A DNA stretch of 64,000 nt from Pseudomonas sp. ANT_H12B (GTDB lineage Bacteria > Pseudomonadota > Gammaproteobacteria > Pseudomonadales > Pseudomonadaceae), in contig NZ_VOBI01000007.1 of NCBI RefSeq assembly GCF_008369325.1, forward strand, positions 124,001-188,000. Direction: 5' to 3'. Under the pieces are notes generated by a model that was not told where the DNA came from, did no database searches, and worked only from the letters and a program-made list of their open reading frames with translations. This document shows, piece by piece, positions 16,091 through 25,024 of this stretch. Each line of letters begins with the position of its first letter. The stretch's first letter is position 1. A program made the position numbers and the translations under genes.

Positions 16091-16115
16091 CAGGCCCTAA
16101 AAAGGGCCTGTGTTG
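16091..16115 (+). terminator. Terminator after the integrase
   Basis: AGGCCC, 6-base loop TAAAAA, GGGCCT, followed by TGTGTTGT. Stem short and T-run broken, so moderate strength. Confidence 0.55.
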
Positions 16116-16133
16116 TATTCCAGCAGCAAATAT

Positions 16134-16664
16134 CTAAGCCTGAAGAACCGCTATTACCTGATCTGCAGACATAGTACGACCTATCAATGTCGCTCTAATA
16201 GGCTCGAAGACTTGGTATTGGCGAGCATAGGTGCTGGCCATACGTGAATGGGAGTTTCGGTCGGCAACGTCTTTCATGGAGTTGAAACGGTCGAGATCGT
16301 TGACAAGAAACCTAGCGGCAGTTCTGTAACGACCCTCATTATTCCCATCAAATCCAGGGAATTCTATTGCTATTGCCGCTCTTGGAACGGCCGATTCAAC
16401 AACAGCTTTCCCCTGCGCGTCCAGGCGATCAAAGCTTTCCTTCAGAAAATCGTACATATCCAACGCATCCACAACAGCAGTGACATGCGGAGGATTCTCG
16501 TCATTTTCATCTTTTATGTCATAAGCCCAATTAAGGACCCAGCAGTCATCTGAAGAAATTGCACTGGCGATGAGGTCAGGATTATAGCTGTCGGTAATTC
16601 CGAGCTTTTTATGGATATCACACAGCATTTGAAGAATCAGTTGCTCGGTAGCAGTAGGTTGCAT
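16134..16664 (-). CDS. YfbU family protein (prophage cargo)
   Basis: 176 residues. The C-terminal two thirds match YfbU: VVDALDMYDFLKESFDRL, FPGFDGNNEGRYRTAARFLV, and an MxxxYxxM-like region before SADQVIAVLQA. YfbU has no settled function. It is convergent with the integrase and sits between it and the tRNA, a favoured slot for lysogenic-conversion genes. Many YfbU homologues lie near phage-defence genes, but a defence role here is only a hypothesis. Confidence 0.75.
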   Translation of the reverse strand: MQPTATEQLILQMLCDIHKKLGITDSYNPDLIASAISSDDCWVLNWAYDIKDENDENPPHVTAVVDALDMYDFLKESFDRLDAQGKAVVESAVPRAAIAIEFPGFDGNNEGRYRTAARFLVNDLDRFNSMKDVADRNSHSRMASTYARQYQVFEPIRATLIGRTMSADQVIAVLQA

Positions 16665-16842
16665 TTCCTTGCTCCTATGCGCCTACGAAAAACCCTTTTA
16701 GATAAAGAGAAATCCAGGCGTCAGGATGATGCCAAATTGCCTCGCATACTGATAGTCATTGGCCACGGCGTGAACAGGCCTTAAGCGGCCTCTACAACGA
16801 GTTTTATGCCCTAAAAATGCCCTATTCAGAACATCAGAAACG

Positions 16843-16881
16843 AAAAAGCCCCTGTAATCTTCAACGATTACAGGGGCTTAG
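16843..16881 (-). terminator. Terminator of tRNA-Ser
   Basis: A perfect 14-bp stem AAGCCCCTGTAATC / GATTACAGGGGCTT with loop TTCAAC. On the minus strand it is followed by TTTTTCG. It lies 15 bases past the tRNA 3' end. Confidence 0.85.
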
Positions 16882-16894
16882 TCTTATTCAATAA

Positions 16895-16984
16895 TGGCGG
16901 AGAGATAGGGATTCGAACCCTAGGTACCGGTGAAGGTACAACGGATTTCGAATCCGTCCCATTCGGCCACTCTGGCATCTCTCC
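16895..16984 (-). tRNA. tRNA-Ser (anticodon CGA)
   Basis: The reverse strand reads GGAGAGATGCCAGAGTGG, a D-arm, the anticodon arm GGATTCGAAATCC with anticodon CGA, a long variable arm typical of tRNA-Ser, GGTTCGAATCC and 3' CCA encoded. 90 bases. Its 3' end faces the prophage, consistent with use as the integration target, though I found no second copy of its 3' end at the left. Confidence 0.95.
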
Positions 16985-17067
16985 AACGGCGCGCATCATA
17001 ACAACACTTTTGCCGGAAGCGAACCCCCTAAGCGAAATTTTTCCGTGCTATCAGATGCTTGCGTCGA

Positions 17068-17781
17068 TTAAAGCGGTACGCCCAGACGATTGGCCACTTC
17101 TTCGTAGGCTTCGATGACGTCACCGAGGCCCTGACGGAAGCGGTCTTTGTCCATTTTCTTGCCGGTGGCTTTGTCCCACAGGCGGCAGCCGTCCGGGCTG
17201 AACTCGTCGCCCAGGACGATTGTGCCGTCGGAGAAAACGCCGAATTCGAGTTTGAAGTCGACCAGCAGCAGGCCGGCGTCGTCGAACAGTTTGCTCAGGA
17301 CTTCATTGACCTTGAGCGACAGTTCTTTCATGCGAACCAGTTGCTCGGCGGTGCCCCAACCGAACGCCACGACGTGGGATTCGTTGATGAACGGGTCGCC
17401 CTTGGCATCGTCCTTCAGGAACAGTTCGAAGGTGTAAGGGTTGAGCTTCATGCCCTCTTCGACGCCCAGGCGCTTGACCAGGCTGCCGGCGGCGTAGTTA
17501 CGCACGACGCATTCGACCGGGATCATGTCGAGCTTCTTCACCAGGCATTCATTGTCGCCCAGCAGTTTGTCGAATTGGGTCGGCACGCCGGCTGCTTCGA
17601 GTTTCTGCATGATGAAGGCGTTGAACTTGTTGTTCACCATGCCTTTGCGGTCGAGCTGCTCAATGCGCTTGCCGTCGAACGCCGAAGTGTCGTTGCGAAA
17701 CAGCAGGATCAAGCGGTCAGCGTCGTCGGTCTTGAAAACCGATTTGGCTTTGCCGCGGTAGAGTTCTTCACGTTTTTCCAT
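17068..17781 (-). CDS. purC: Phosphoribosylaminoimidazole-succinocarboxamide synthase
   Basis: 237 residues, standard length. It joins aspartate to CAIR in purine synthesis. N-terminal [40 protein letters not shown] and [14 protein letters not shown] are SAICAR synthetase signatures covering the ATP and substrate sites. It heads the conserved block downstream of bamC in the same direction. Confidence 0.97.
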   Translation of the reverse strand: MEKREELYRGKAKSVFKTDDADRLILLFRNDTSAFDGKRIEQLDRKGMVNNKFNAFIMQKLEAAGVPTQFDKLLGDNECLVKKLDMIPVECVVRNYAAGSLVKRLGVEEGMKLNPYTFELFLKDDAKGDPFINESHVVAFGWGTAEQLVRMKELSLKVNEVLSKLFDDAGLLLVDFKLEFGVFSDGTIVLGDEFSPDGCRLWDKATGKKMDKDRFRQGLGDVIEAYEEVANRLGVPL

Positions 17782-17809
17782 GATGGGCTCCGCTTGCTAA
17801 GTAGGTGGG

Positions 17810-18568
17810 CTAGGCGATATGTCGCCAGTCGAGCCCTGAATCTTGATCGGCCAGTTGCAGCCAGTCGGGGTCGCACCCGAGGGTGTCGACAAAACATTGC
17901 CGGGCCAGCTGCGGCAGGTTGTTCTTGCTGCTCAGATGGGCCAGGACCAGGTGTTGCAGGCCTTGCCAGCCCAACTCGGACACCAGGAATGCCGCCTGAT
18001 GGTTGTTCAAATGCCCCAGCTCACCGCCTACCCGTTGCTTGAGAAAGTACGGGTAGTGACCGCGAGCCAGCATGTCACGGCAATGGTTGGACTCGATCAT
18101 CAACGCATCGAGGTCCCGATAGCCGTCCAGCACCTTGTTGCAATACGAACCCAGGTCGGTCAACAGGCCGAAACGCCGCTCACCGTCACTGAAGACGTAT
18201 TGCGTCGGTTCCTGTGCATCATGGGCCACGGTAATGACGCCGATGCTCAGTGCCCCGATCTGCAGTTGCTCGCCGCCGGCCAGAAAGCCAGCCGGTTCAA
18301 TTGGTTTGCGCATCCCGCGCAGGGTACCGCGACTGAGGTAGACAGGCAGATTGTAGCGCCGAGACAGTAAACCCACGCCATGCACGTGATCGGCATGTTC
18401 GTGGGTCACGAGTATCGCGCTCAGCTGCGCAGGGTTTACACCCAGGCGCAGCAGGCGTTTTTCGGTTTCCCGCAGGGAGAAACCACAATCCACCAACACA
18501 TACGTGTCAGCGCTGGCTATCAGCGTGCCGTTCCCTTGGCTACCGCTGCCGAGAACGGCAAAACGCAT
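17810..18568 (-). CDS. MBL-fold metallo-hydrolase (YycJ/WalJ-like)
   Basis: 252 residues. MRFAVLGSGSQGNGTLI, VDCGFS and the metal-binding motif THEHADHVHG define a metallo-beta-lactamase-fold hydrolase of the YycJ group, some members of which are 5'-exonucleases. Later metal ligands are in MIESNHCRDM and LAHLSSKNN. Between bamC and purC, 4 bases after bamC, so co-transcribed. Substrate not known. Confidence 0.88.
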   Translation of the reverse strand: MRFAVLGSGSQGNGTLIASADTYVLVDCGFSLRETEKRLLRLGVNPAQLSAILVTHEHADHVHGVGLLSRRYNLPVYLSRGTLRGMRKPIEPAGFLAGGEQLQIGALSIGVITVAHDAQEPTQYVFSDGERRFGLLTDLGSYCNKVLDGYRDLDALMIESNHCRDMLARGHYPYFLKQRVGGELGHLNNHQAAFLVSELGWQGLQHLVLAHLSSKNNLPQLARQCFVDTLGCDPDWLQLADQDSGLDWRHIA

Positions 18569-18572
18569 GTGA

Positions 18573-19688
18573 TCAACCCAGGTTGTCCTGAATCACGCTC
18601 AACACTTTGCGCGCCACTTCTGCCGGCGCCACGGTGTTGATGTTTTTCTCGACGGTGACCTGGACGCTATCGCCCACTTTGCTCAGGCGAACCTGATAAC
18701 GCTCGGCGCGGGCTTCAACTTCTTCCTTGTTCGGCGCACTGCCAAACAGGCTGCTGAAGAAACCTGGCTTCTCGTCTTTCTTCTCGGCTTTTTCGGAGAG
18801 GTTGATGTAGTACAGGCCCAGGCTGCGGTTGATGTCTTCAACACGCCACTCGCCCTGTTCCAGTGCACGACCGACGCTCGACCATGCACGATCCAGATCG
18901 GTACCGACGTTCAGAACCGGATTGCCGCTGCCGTCTTCGCTCAGGCTGACACGACTTGGCGTATCGGAATCACGCGAGGCCAGCATGGAGACCGAACCGC
19001 CCTTCTCCGAAATGCGGCTCATGCTCGCGAGCATGTCGTCGACCAGTGCCGCGTCCAGGCCAGTGTTGACCGAACGGTTGGTGAAGGCCACATCGGAGGT
19101 ACTACCGGCAGGTCGCTCGGCAGTGACCACATACACTTCGCTGGTGTTGCGTTGCACACCCGGCTCGATACGTACTCGAGCGCGGATTTCGCTGTCAGTG
19201 CTGACACCGGCTGCGCTCAGGCGCTTGGCCATCGCGGCGGACAGTTCTTCGGAATGCTGCCAGGTCGTAGTGAATTCGCCGGTTTGCGGGCGCTGTTCGT
19301 CCAGACGAAAACCGTTGTCCTGGAAGAACTGCACAGCCACTGGCCAGACTTCGGCTGGTGGGTTCTGGGCGACGATCCAGCGCGAGTCACCGGTCTTCTG
19401 CAGGGAGTAGGCGCTGACTTCCGCACCTGCGGACAGCGGTTGAGGACGAGGCACGATGTATTCGCCCTTGGCGGTGTCATCGGCCACGTTGCGCGGAATC
19501 GGCAACAGCGGATCCAGTCGTTTAGCGGTGCTGACGTCTGTTGGCAGTTGCATCGGTGCAGTCTGTTGCGCTTCCAGGTAATCGCTACCACGGTCACGGA
19601 AGTAACCTTCCGGGCCCCAGACCCATCCGCAGCCACTGGTGCTGGAGATAATCAAGGCAAGTGCGGAAAGTCCGGCCAATCGCTTCAT
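18573..19688 (-). CDS. bamC: Outer membrane protein assembly factor BamC
   Basis: 371 residues. A lipoprotein signal peptide, LSALALIISSTSGC, is followed by an unstructured lasso-like N-terminal region (QTAPMQLPTDVSTAKRLDPL) that in E. coli BamC binds BamD, and two helix-grip domains. It belongs to the BAM complex that inserts beta-barrel proteins in the outer membrane. It lies 17 bases after dapA, the conserved dapA-bamC pairing. Confidence 0.94.
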   Translation of the reverse strand: MKRLAGLSALALIISSTSGCGWVWGPEGYFRDRGSDYLEAQQTAPMQLPTDVSTAKRLDPLLPIPRNVADDTAKGEYIVPRPQPLSAGAEVSAYSLQKTGDSRWIVAQNPPAEVWPVAVQFFQDNGFRLDEQRPQTGEFTTTWQHSEELSAAMAKRLSAAGVSTDSEIRARVRIEPGVQRNTSEVYVVTAERPAGSTSDVAFTNRSVNTGLDAALVDDMLASMSRISEKGGSVSMLASRDSDTPSRVSLSEDGSGNPVLNVGTDLDRAWSSVGRALEQGEWRVEDINRSLGLYYINLSEKAEKKDEKPGFFSSLFGSAPNKEEVEARAERYQVRLSKVGDSVQVTVEKNINTVAPAEVARKVLSVIQDNLG

Positions 19689-19705
19689 GCGTAGTGCTTC
19701 CTCAA

Positions 19706-20584
19706 TTAAACCAGGACGCCGGACTGGCGCATGGCCTGCCGCAGCGGTTCGTGACAGGCAGCGCTGAGCCAGGTGAGCGGCAGACGGATACCGTCCGGCA
19801 TCAAGCCCATTTCATGCAATGCCCATTTCACGGGAATAGGGTTGGATTCGATAAACAGGGTTTTATTGAGCGGCATCAGCTTTTCGTGAATCGCGCGGGC
19901 CGTGACGGCGTCGCCCTTCAGAGCAGCGTTGCACAGGTCGGCCATGTCACGCGGGGCAACGTTGGCGGTCACCGAAATGTTGCCTTTGCCGCCGAGCAGG
20001 ATCAGCTCGACTGCAGTGGCGTCGTCACCGGAGATCACCAGGAAGTCTTTGCTGACGGCATCGATAATGGCCTTGGCGCGGCCCAGGTCGCCAGTGGCTT
20101 CCTTGATACCGATGATGTTTTTTACGGTCGACAGGCGGATAACGGTGTCGGCGAGCATGTCGCATGCTGTACGGCCAGGCACGTTATAAAGGATCTGCGG
20201 GATGTCGACGGCTTCGGCGATGGCCTTGAAGTGCTGGTACAAGCCTTCCTGGGTCGGCTTGTTGTAGTACGGCGTCACCAGCAGGCAAGCATCGGCTCCG
20301 GCGATCTTCGCATTGCTGGTCAGTTCGATGGCTTCGCGCGTCGAGTTGGCGCCGGTACCGGCGATCACCGGGATGCGCCCTGCAACCTGCTTCACCACGT
20401 AACGAATCACTTCGATGTGCTCGTTCACGTCAAGAGTGGCCGATTCACCTGTTGTGCCGACGGCCACGATAGCGTGGGTGCCGTTTTGCAGGTGAAAGTC
20501 CACCAGTTTGCTCAGGCTGTCCCAGTCGAGACGACCTTGTGCATCCATGGGTGTGACCAGTGCCACCATACTGCCCGCAATCAT
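19706..20584 (-). CDS. dapA: 4-hydroxy-tetrahydrodipicolinate synthase
   Basis: 292 residues from ATG 20584 (MIAGSMVALVTPM), the standard DapA start; upstream codons in frame are not conserved. GTTGESATL holds the pyruvate-binding Thr pair, YYNKPTQEG the catalytic Tyr, and GIKEATGDL the Schiff-base Lys. It condenses pyruvate with aspartate semialdehyde, the first committed step to lysine and diaminopimelate. Confidence 0.97.
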   Translation of the reverse strand: MIAGSMVALVTPMDAQGRLDWDSLSKLVDFHLQNGTHAIVAVGTTGESATLDVNEHIEVIRYVVKQVAGRIPVIAGTGANSTREAIELTSNAKIAGADACLLVTPYYNKPTQEGLYQHFKAIAEAVDIPQILYNVPGRTACDMLADTVIRLSTVKNIIGIKEATGDLGRAKAIIDAVSKDFLVISGDDATAVELILLGGKGNISVTANVAPRDMADLCNAALKGDAVTARAIHEKLMPLNKTLFIESNPIPVKWALHEMGLMPDGIRLPLTWLSAACHEPLRQAMRQSGVLV

Positions 20585-20913
20585 GCAACCGCTCCTGCCG
20601 GAAAAAGAGAGCGGTAATGGTACTGGCGCCAAGATGCTTGTACAAGCGAAGTACTGCGCTGCTGCCATTCCCCTTGGCGCTGCTTTTCGCTACCCTTCAG
20701 ACTTTGATCGGTACTGATAAGCTCGTACGTCGGGTTCCAGCCTCCATTTTCGGCATCACAAGCCCCGATCCAGCGTTGCCACCCCTCGCTCCTGCCACTC
20801 TGGAGCACGTAGCAACCTTGCGGCTCGGGCTTTCTGAATTCGCATCCGCAGGCTCGCTCCCGGTAAAAAAAGCCCATAGAAGTATCGACCGCTCATCGCT
20901 TTAGGAATGCTGC
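20585..20913. promoter_or_regulatory. Divergent promoter region dapA / gcvR
   Basis: 329 bases between divergent genes. I see no RNA gene, no strong hairpin and no additional frame with coding character. It must hold the promoters of the leftward dapA operon and rightward gcvR. Confidence 0.5.
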
Positions 20914-21474
20914 ATGTCCACCCCCACAGTTCGCGAACAATTCCTTGTCATCAGTGCCCTCGGCGCCAACCCCATGGAGCTGACTAACGTCCTGTGCCGC
21001 GCCAGCCATGAAAACCGCTGCGCCGTGGTCACCTCTCGCCTGACGCGTCATGGCGAGTGCAGTGCGCTGATCCTCGAGATCTCCGGTAGCTGGGACGCCT
21101 TGGCGCGCCTTGAAGGCAGCCTGTCGGGCCTCGCCAAGAAGCACGCCTTCACCGTCAATGTGGTGCGCAGCGCGGCGCTGGAGAATCGTCCCCAGGCCCT
21201 GCCATACGTCGCCTATGTCAGCTCAGCCTACCGCTCGGACATCATCAACGAGCTGTGCCAGTTCTTCATGGACCACAACGTCGAGCTGGAGAACCTGACC
21301 TGCGACACCTATCAGGCTCCGCAAACCGGCGGCACCATGCTCAACGCCACATTCACCGTGACCTTGCCGGCCGGTGTGCAAATCAGTTGGTTGCGTGATC
21401 AGTTCCTGGATTTCGCCGATGCGCTGAACCTGGATGCGCTGATCGAACCGTGGCGCCCACAAAACCCAATGTAA
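20914..21474 (+). CDS. gcvR: Glycine cleavage system transcriptional repressor-type ACT protein
   Basis: 186 residues with two ACT domains (REQFLVISALGANPMELTN and PYVAYVSSAYRSDIINELC). It resembles GcvR, which in E. coli binds GcvA and blocks gcv activation when glycine is low. Divergent from dapA and 10 bases before bcp, an arrangement conserved in pseudomonads. No DNA-binding domain, as expected. Confidence 0.9.
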   Translation: MSTPTVREQFLVISALGANPMELTNVLCRASHENRCAVVTSRLTRHGECSALILEISGSWDALARLEGSLSGLAKKHAFTVNVVRSAALENRPQALPYVAYVSSAYRSDIINELCQFFMDHNVELENLTCDTYQAPQTGGTMLNATFTVTLPAGVQISWLRDQFLDFADALNLDALIEPWRPQNPM

Positions 21475-21484
21475 GGAAGCTTTA

Positions 21485-21958
21485 ATGGCCGTTGCTATCG
21501 ACCAACCGGTTGCCGACTTCGAAGCACCCGCCACCAGCGGGCAGACCGTCAGCCTCGCGGGCCTTAAGGGCAAGCAGGTGGTGATCTACTTTTACCCGAA
21601 AGACAGCACGCCGGGTTGCACCACGCAGGGTCAGGGCTTTCGTGACCAGCTCGACGCCTTTAAAGCCGCCAACACCGAAGTCTTCGGTGTGTCGCGTGAC
21701 AGCTTGAAATCCCATGAGAACTTCAAGGCCAAGCAGGCGTTCACCTTCGAGCTGATCAGCGACAAGGAAGAAGCGCTTTGCCAGTTGTTTGATGTGATCA
21801 AGCTGAAGAAGCTTTATGGCAAGGAATACATGGGTGTTGATCGCAGCACGTTCCTGATTGATAAGGACGGTGTGCTGCGTCAGGAATGGCGCGGTGTGAA
21901 GGTGCCGGGGCATGTGGATGCGGTTTTGGCTGCAGCTCAGGCGTTGAACAAGGCCTGA
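21485..21958 (+). CDS. bcp: Thioredoxin-dependent thiol peroxidase (Bcp/PrxQ)
   Basis: 157 residues. PKDSTPGCTTQGQGFRD holds the peroxidatic Cys. The resolving Cys found five residues later in E. coli-type Bcp is replaced (QGQGF), so this is likely a 1-Cys enzyme. It reduces peroxides with thioredoxin. Ten bases after gcvR, probably one transcript. Confidence 0.95.
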   Translation: MAVAIDQPVADFEAPATSGQTVSLAGLKGKQVVIYFYPKDSTPGCTTQGQGFRDQLDAFKAANTEVFGVSRDSLKSHENFKAKQAFTFELISDKEEALCQLFDVIKLKKLYGKEYMGVDRSTFLIDKDGVLRQEWRGVKVPGHVDAVLAAAQALNKA

Positions 21959-21980
21959 TCATTCGGCGTCTGTTCAGACG

Positions 21981-22050
21981 CCTTCGCGGGCAAGCCCGCT
22001 CCCACAGGGACCGCATTAATCCTGTGGGGGCGGGCTTGCCCGCGAAGAGG
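21981..22050. repeat. REP pair (REPIN-like)
   Basis: Two inverted REP units (CGCGGGCAAGCCCGCTCCCACAGG-type and its complement) face each other between bcp and the convergent transporter gene. This is the common Pseudomonas REP family, also seen at 33651, 41425, 52627 and 56614. Confidence 0.9.
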
Positions 22051-22083
22051 CCATAGACCTCACTGATGAATCAGAGCAGACAA

Positions 22084-23154
22084 TTAAAGCAGCGGCGCCA
22101 CCACCGGCTCCTTGCGCGGCCACGCATCCAGCACAGCCTTAAACAGGGTGGCTAGCGGAATCGCAAAGAACACGCCCCAGAAGCCCCACAACCCGCCAAA
22201 CAACAGCACCGCGCAGATGATCGCCACCGGGTGCAGATTGACCGCTTCCGAGAACAACAGCGGCACCAGTACGTTGCCGTCCAGCGTCTGGATGATTCCG
22301 TAGACCGCCATCAAATAGATGAACTGATCGCTCCAGCCCCACTGGAACAGCGCAATCAGCAGCACCGGCACGGTCACCACCACGGCCCCGACGTAAGGCA
22401 CCACCACCGAAATCCCCACCAGCAAGGCCAGCAGCGCCGAGTAGTTAAGCCCCAGGGAGACGAAAGCGATGTAGGTCACGCCACCGCAAATGAAGATCTC
22501 GATGACCTTGCCGCGAATGTAATTGGCGATCTGTCGGTTCATCTCCTGGGCGACGCGGGTGATCAACGCCCGCTCCCGGGGCAGGTAACCGCGCACCCAC
22601 TGGCCGATCATTTCCCGGTCCTTGAGAAAGAAGAACACCAGGATCGGCACCAACACCAGGTAGATCATGATGTTCACCAGCAACGGCAAACTCGACAGCG
22701 AGAATGTCAGCGCCCACTGGCCGAACTTGCCGATCTCGCCCCGCGCCACTTCGATGGCCTGCAGCACCTGCTCGTCGGATACCAGATGCGGATAACGCTC
22801 GGGCAGCAGCAATAACAGTGATTGCCACTTGGCGAGCATGCCAGGCAACTCGTTGAACAGTGTGATCAGCTGATGCCAGAGCAATGGCACCACGACCAGG
22901 ATGAACACCAGCAAAAGCCCCATGAACAAGGCGAAAACCAACCCCACCGCCGCGCCGCCCGGTACGCGCAGGCGTTCGAGGGTCACCACCAGTCCTTGCA
23001 TCAGATACGCCAGCACCATCCCTGCGAGCACCGGCGCGAGCATGCCGCCCAGTGTCAGCACGGCGGTAAACGCCAGAAACAGCAGGACCGCCAGTACCAC
23101 GGCTTCTTCATCGGAGAAGTAGCGCTGAATCCAGTCGCGTAACACCTTGAACAT
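22084..23154 (-). CDS. AI-2E family transporter (PerM-type)
   Basis: 356 residues from ATG 23154 with AAGGA upstream. There are about eight transmembrane segments, including AVVLAVLLFLAFTAVLTLGGM and LLALLVGISVVVPYVGAVVV, the second a family signature. PerM/TqsA-like permeases export varied small molecules; substrate here unknown. It is followed leftward by a REP pair. Confidence 0.88.
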   Translation of the reverse strand: MFKVLRDWIQRYFSDEEAVVLAVLLFLAFTAVLTLGGMLAPVLAGMVLAYLMQGLVVTLERLRVPGGAAVGLVFALFMGLLLVFILVVVPLLWHQLITLFNELPGMLAKWQSLLLLLPERYPHLVSDEQVLQAIEVARGEIGKFGQWALTFSLSSLPLLVNIMIYLVLVPILVFFFLKDREMIGQWVRGYLPRERALITRVAQEMNRQIANYIRGKVIEIFICGGVTYIAFVSLGLNYSALLALLVGISVVVPYVGAVVVTVPVLLIALFQWGWSDQFIYLMAVYGIIQTLDGNVLVPLLFSEAVNLHPVAIICAVLLFGGLWGFWGVFFAIPLATLFKAVLDAWPRKEPVVAPLL

Positions 23155-23185
23155 CAATAATCCTTAAAAATGAACGCAGCAGATT

Positions 23186-23425
23186 TCAGGCTTTTTTCAA
23201 CCAGTAGCGGTAAACGCCCGCTTCATCTTCTTCACGAAGCAGGGTATGACCGGCCAATCGGGCAAAGGTGCGGAAATCGCGTTGTGAGCCCGCATCGGTG
23301 GCAATTACCTTGAGTACCGCGCCGCTGGCCAGCCGATTGAGCTCCAGCTTGGCCTTGAGTAGCGGCAAAGGGCAATTCAGGCCGCTGGCGTCGAGTTCGG
23401 CGTCATGGGCTACAGCGTCGGTCAT
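23186..23425 (-). CDS. tusA: Sulfurtransferase TusA family protein
   Basis: 79 residues. LDASGLNCPLPLLKAKLELN contains the CPxP motif with the persulfide-carrying Cys, and KVIATDAGSQRDFRTFAR is the second family motif. TusA proteins relay sulfur for tRNA thiolation and other pathways. Divergent from the bepA-like gene and upstream of the PerM-type gene in the same direction. Confidence 0.92.
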   Translation of the reverse strand: MTDAVAHDAELDASGLNCPLPLLKAKLELNRLASGAVLKVIATDAGSQRDFRTFARLAGHTLLREEDEAGVYRYWLKKA

Positions 23426-23524
23426 TGCATCACTCCGGAGTCAGGTGGTTGAGCGGCTTAGAATATCTGGTCCCAAGCTTAGTGTCCGGCTACAGTAAGG
23501 TCTTTGTCGACTAAGGCTTTGTGC

Positions 23525-24958
23525 ATGACTTTTCTGCGCCCTACCCTACTGACGCTCGCTTGCCTGCTTGCCTCACCAGGCTTCGCCGACGACCTGCCGT
23601 CACTCGGCGACGCCAGTTCTGCCATCGTATCGCCGCAACAGGAATATCAACTGGGCCGCGCCTGGCTGGCGCTGTTGCGCAGCCAGGTCTCGCAACTCAA
23701 CGATCCGCAGCTCAAGGATTATGTCGAATCCAGCGTCTATCGGCTGGTCGAGACCAGCCAGGTCAATGACCGGCGCCTGGAGTTCATCCTGATCAACAGC
23801 CCGCAGCTCAACGCCTTTGCGGCGCCAGGCGGGATTGTCGGGGTCAACGGTGGTTTGTTCCTCAATGCCCAGACCGAAGGCGAATATGCCTCGGTACTGG
23901 CTCACGAATTGGCTCACTTGTCACAACGCCACTTTGCCCGTGGCGTGGAAGCCCAGCAGCGCATGCAAGTGCCGATGATGGCGGCGCTGTTGGCCGGCAT
24001 CGTGATTGCCGCAGCCGGTGCCGGCGATGCCGGGATCGCGGCCATTGCCGGTACGCAGGCGGCGGCGATCCAGGAACAACGACGCTTCTCTCGCCAGAAC
24101 GAACAGGAAGCCGACCGCATCGGCATCCTCAATCTGGAAAAGGCCGGTTACGACCCGCGCTCGATGCCGACCATGTTCGAGCGGTTGGCCCGTCAATACC
24201 GCTTTGACGCCAAGCCCCCGGAATTTCTGCTGACTCACCCGGTGACCGAATCGCGGATCGCCGACACCCGCAACCGTGCCGAGCAAGCCAAAGCGGGCGG
24301 TATCGAAGACACCGTGCGTTATCAGCTGATTCGAGCACGGGTCCAGTTGCTCTATGAAGAAACCCCTGGCCTGGGTGCCAAACGCTTTCGCGCCCAGCTT
24401 GATGAAAACCCGAAAAGCGATGTCGCGCGCTATGGCCTGGCGATCGCCCAGATCAAGGGCGGTCAGTTGAACGAAGCACGGGAAAACCTCAAGTTGCTGC
24501 TGGCCAAGTCGCCGAACGAGATCATTTACAACCTGGCTCAGGTCGATCTGGACATCACCAACAATCGTCTGCCGGATGCCCAGACCAGGGTTGACCGCAT
24601 GCTGACGCAGTTTCCGGGCAACTATCCGCTGAATTCGGTGCGCGTCGACCTGCTGCTCAAGCAGAACCGTGCGCCCGAAGCGGAAAAAGCGCTGGAGAAT
24701 CTACTCAAGAGCCGTCCGGATGATCCGGATGTCTGGTACATGGTGGCCGAAACCCGTGGTCTGTCGGGCAACATCATCGGCCTGCATCAGGCCCGCGCCG
24801 AGTACTTTGCGTTGGTCGGGGACTACCGTCAGGCCATTCAGCAACTGGACTTCGCCAAGCGCAAGGCCGGCACCAACTTCCCGCTGTCGTCGCGGATCGA
24901 CGCACGGCAACGAGAGCTGATGGAACAGGAACGCATGGTCAAGGACATGATGGGCTGA
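23525..24958 (+). CDS. bepA: M48 family metalloprotease with TPRs (BepA/YfgC type)
   Basis: 477 residues from ATG 23525 (MTFLRPTLLTLACLLA signal peptide); a TTG at 23504 would only lengthen the n-region. HELAHLSQRH is the zinc HExxH motif, and the third ligand lies in EQEADRIGI. The C-terminal half is tetratricopeptide-like (ARYGLAIAQIKGGQLNEAREN). In E. coli BepA assembles or degrades stalled LptD and other outer-membrane proteins in the periplasm. It ends in a strong shared terminator. Confidence 0.92.
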   Translation: MTFLRPTLLTLACLLASPGFADDLPSLGDASSAIVSPQQEYQLGRAWLALLRSQVSQLNDPQLKDYVESSVYRLVETSQVNDRRLEFILINSPQLNAFAAPGGIVGVNGGLFLNAQTEGEYASVLAHELAHLSQRHFARGVEAQQRMQVPMMAALLAGIVIAAAGAGDAGIAAIAGTQAAAIQEQRRFSRQNEQEADRIGILNLEKAGYDPRSMPTMFERLARQYRFDAKPPEFLLTHPVTESRIADTRNRAEQAKAGGIEDTVRYQLIRARVQLLYEETPGLGAKRFRAQLDENPKSDVARYGLAIAQIKGGQLNEARENLKLLLAKSPNEIIYNLAQVDLDITNNRLPDAQTRVDRMLTQFPGNYPLNSVRVDLLLKQNRAPEAEKALENLLKSRPDDPDVWYMVAETRGLSGNIIGLHQARAEYFALVGDYRQAIQQLDFAKRKAGTNFPLSSRIDARQRELMEQERMVKDMMG

Positions 24959-24975
24959 CACTTTTCAGCAGGCAC

Positions 24976-25006
24976 AAAAAAACCGCCTCTTTCGAGGCGG
25001 TTTTTT
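24976..25006. terminator. Bidirectional terminator bepA / mucD
   Basis: A-run, CCGCCTC, loop TTTC, GAGGCGG and T-run, symmetrical between two convergent genes. Confidence 0.93.
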
Positions 25007-25024
25007 ATTCAGCCAACAACCGGT

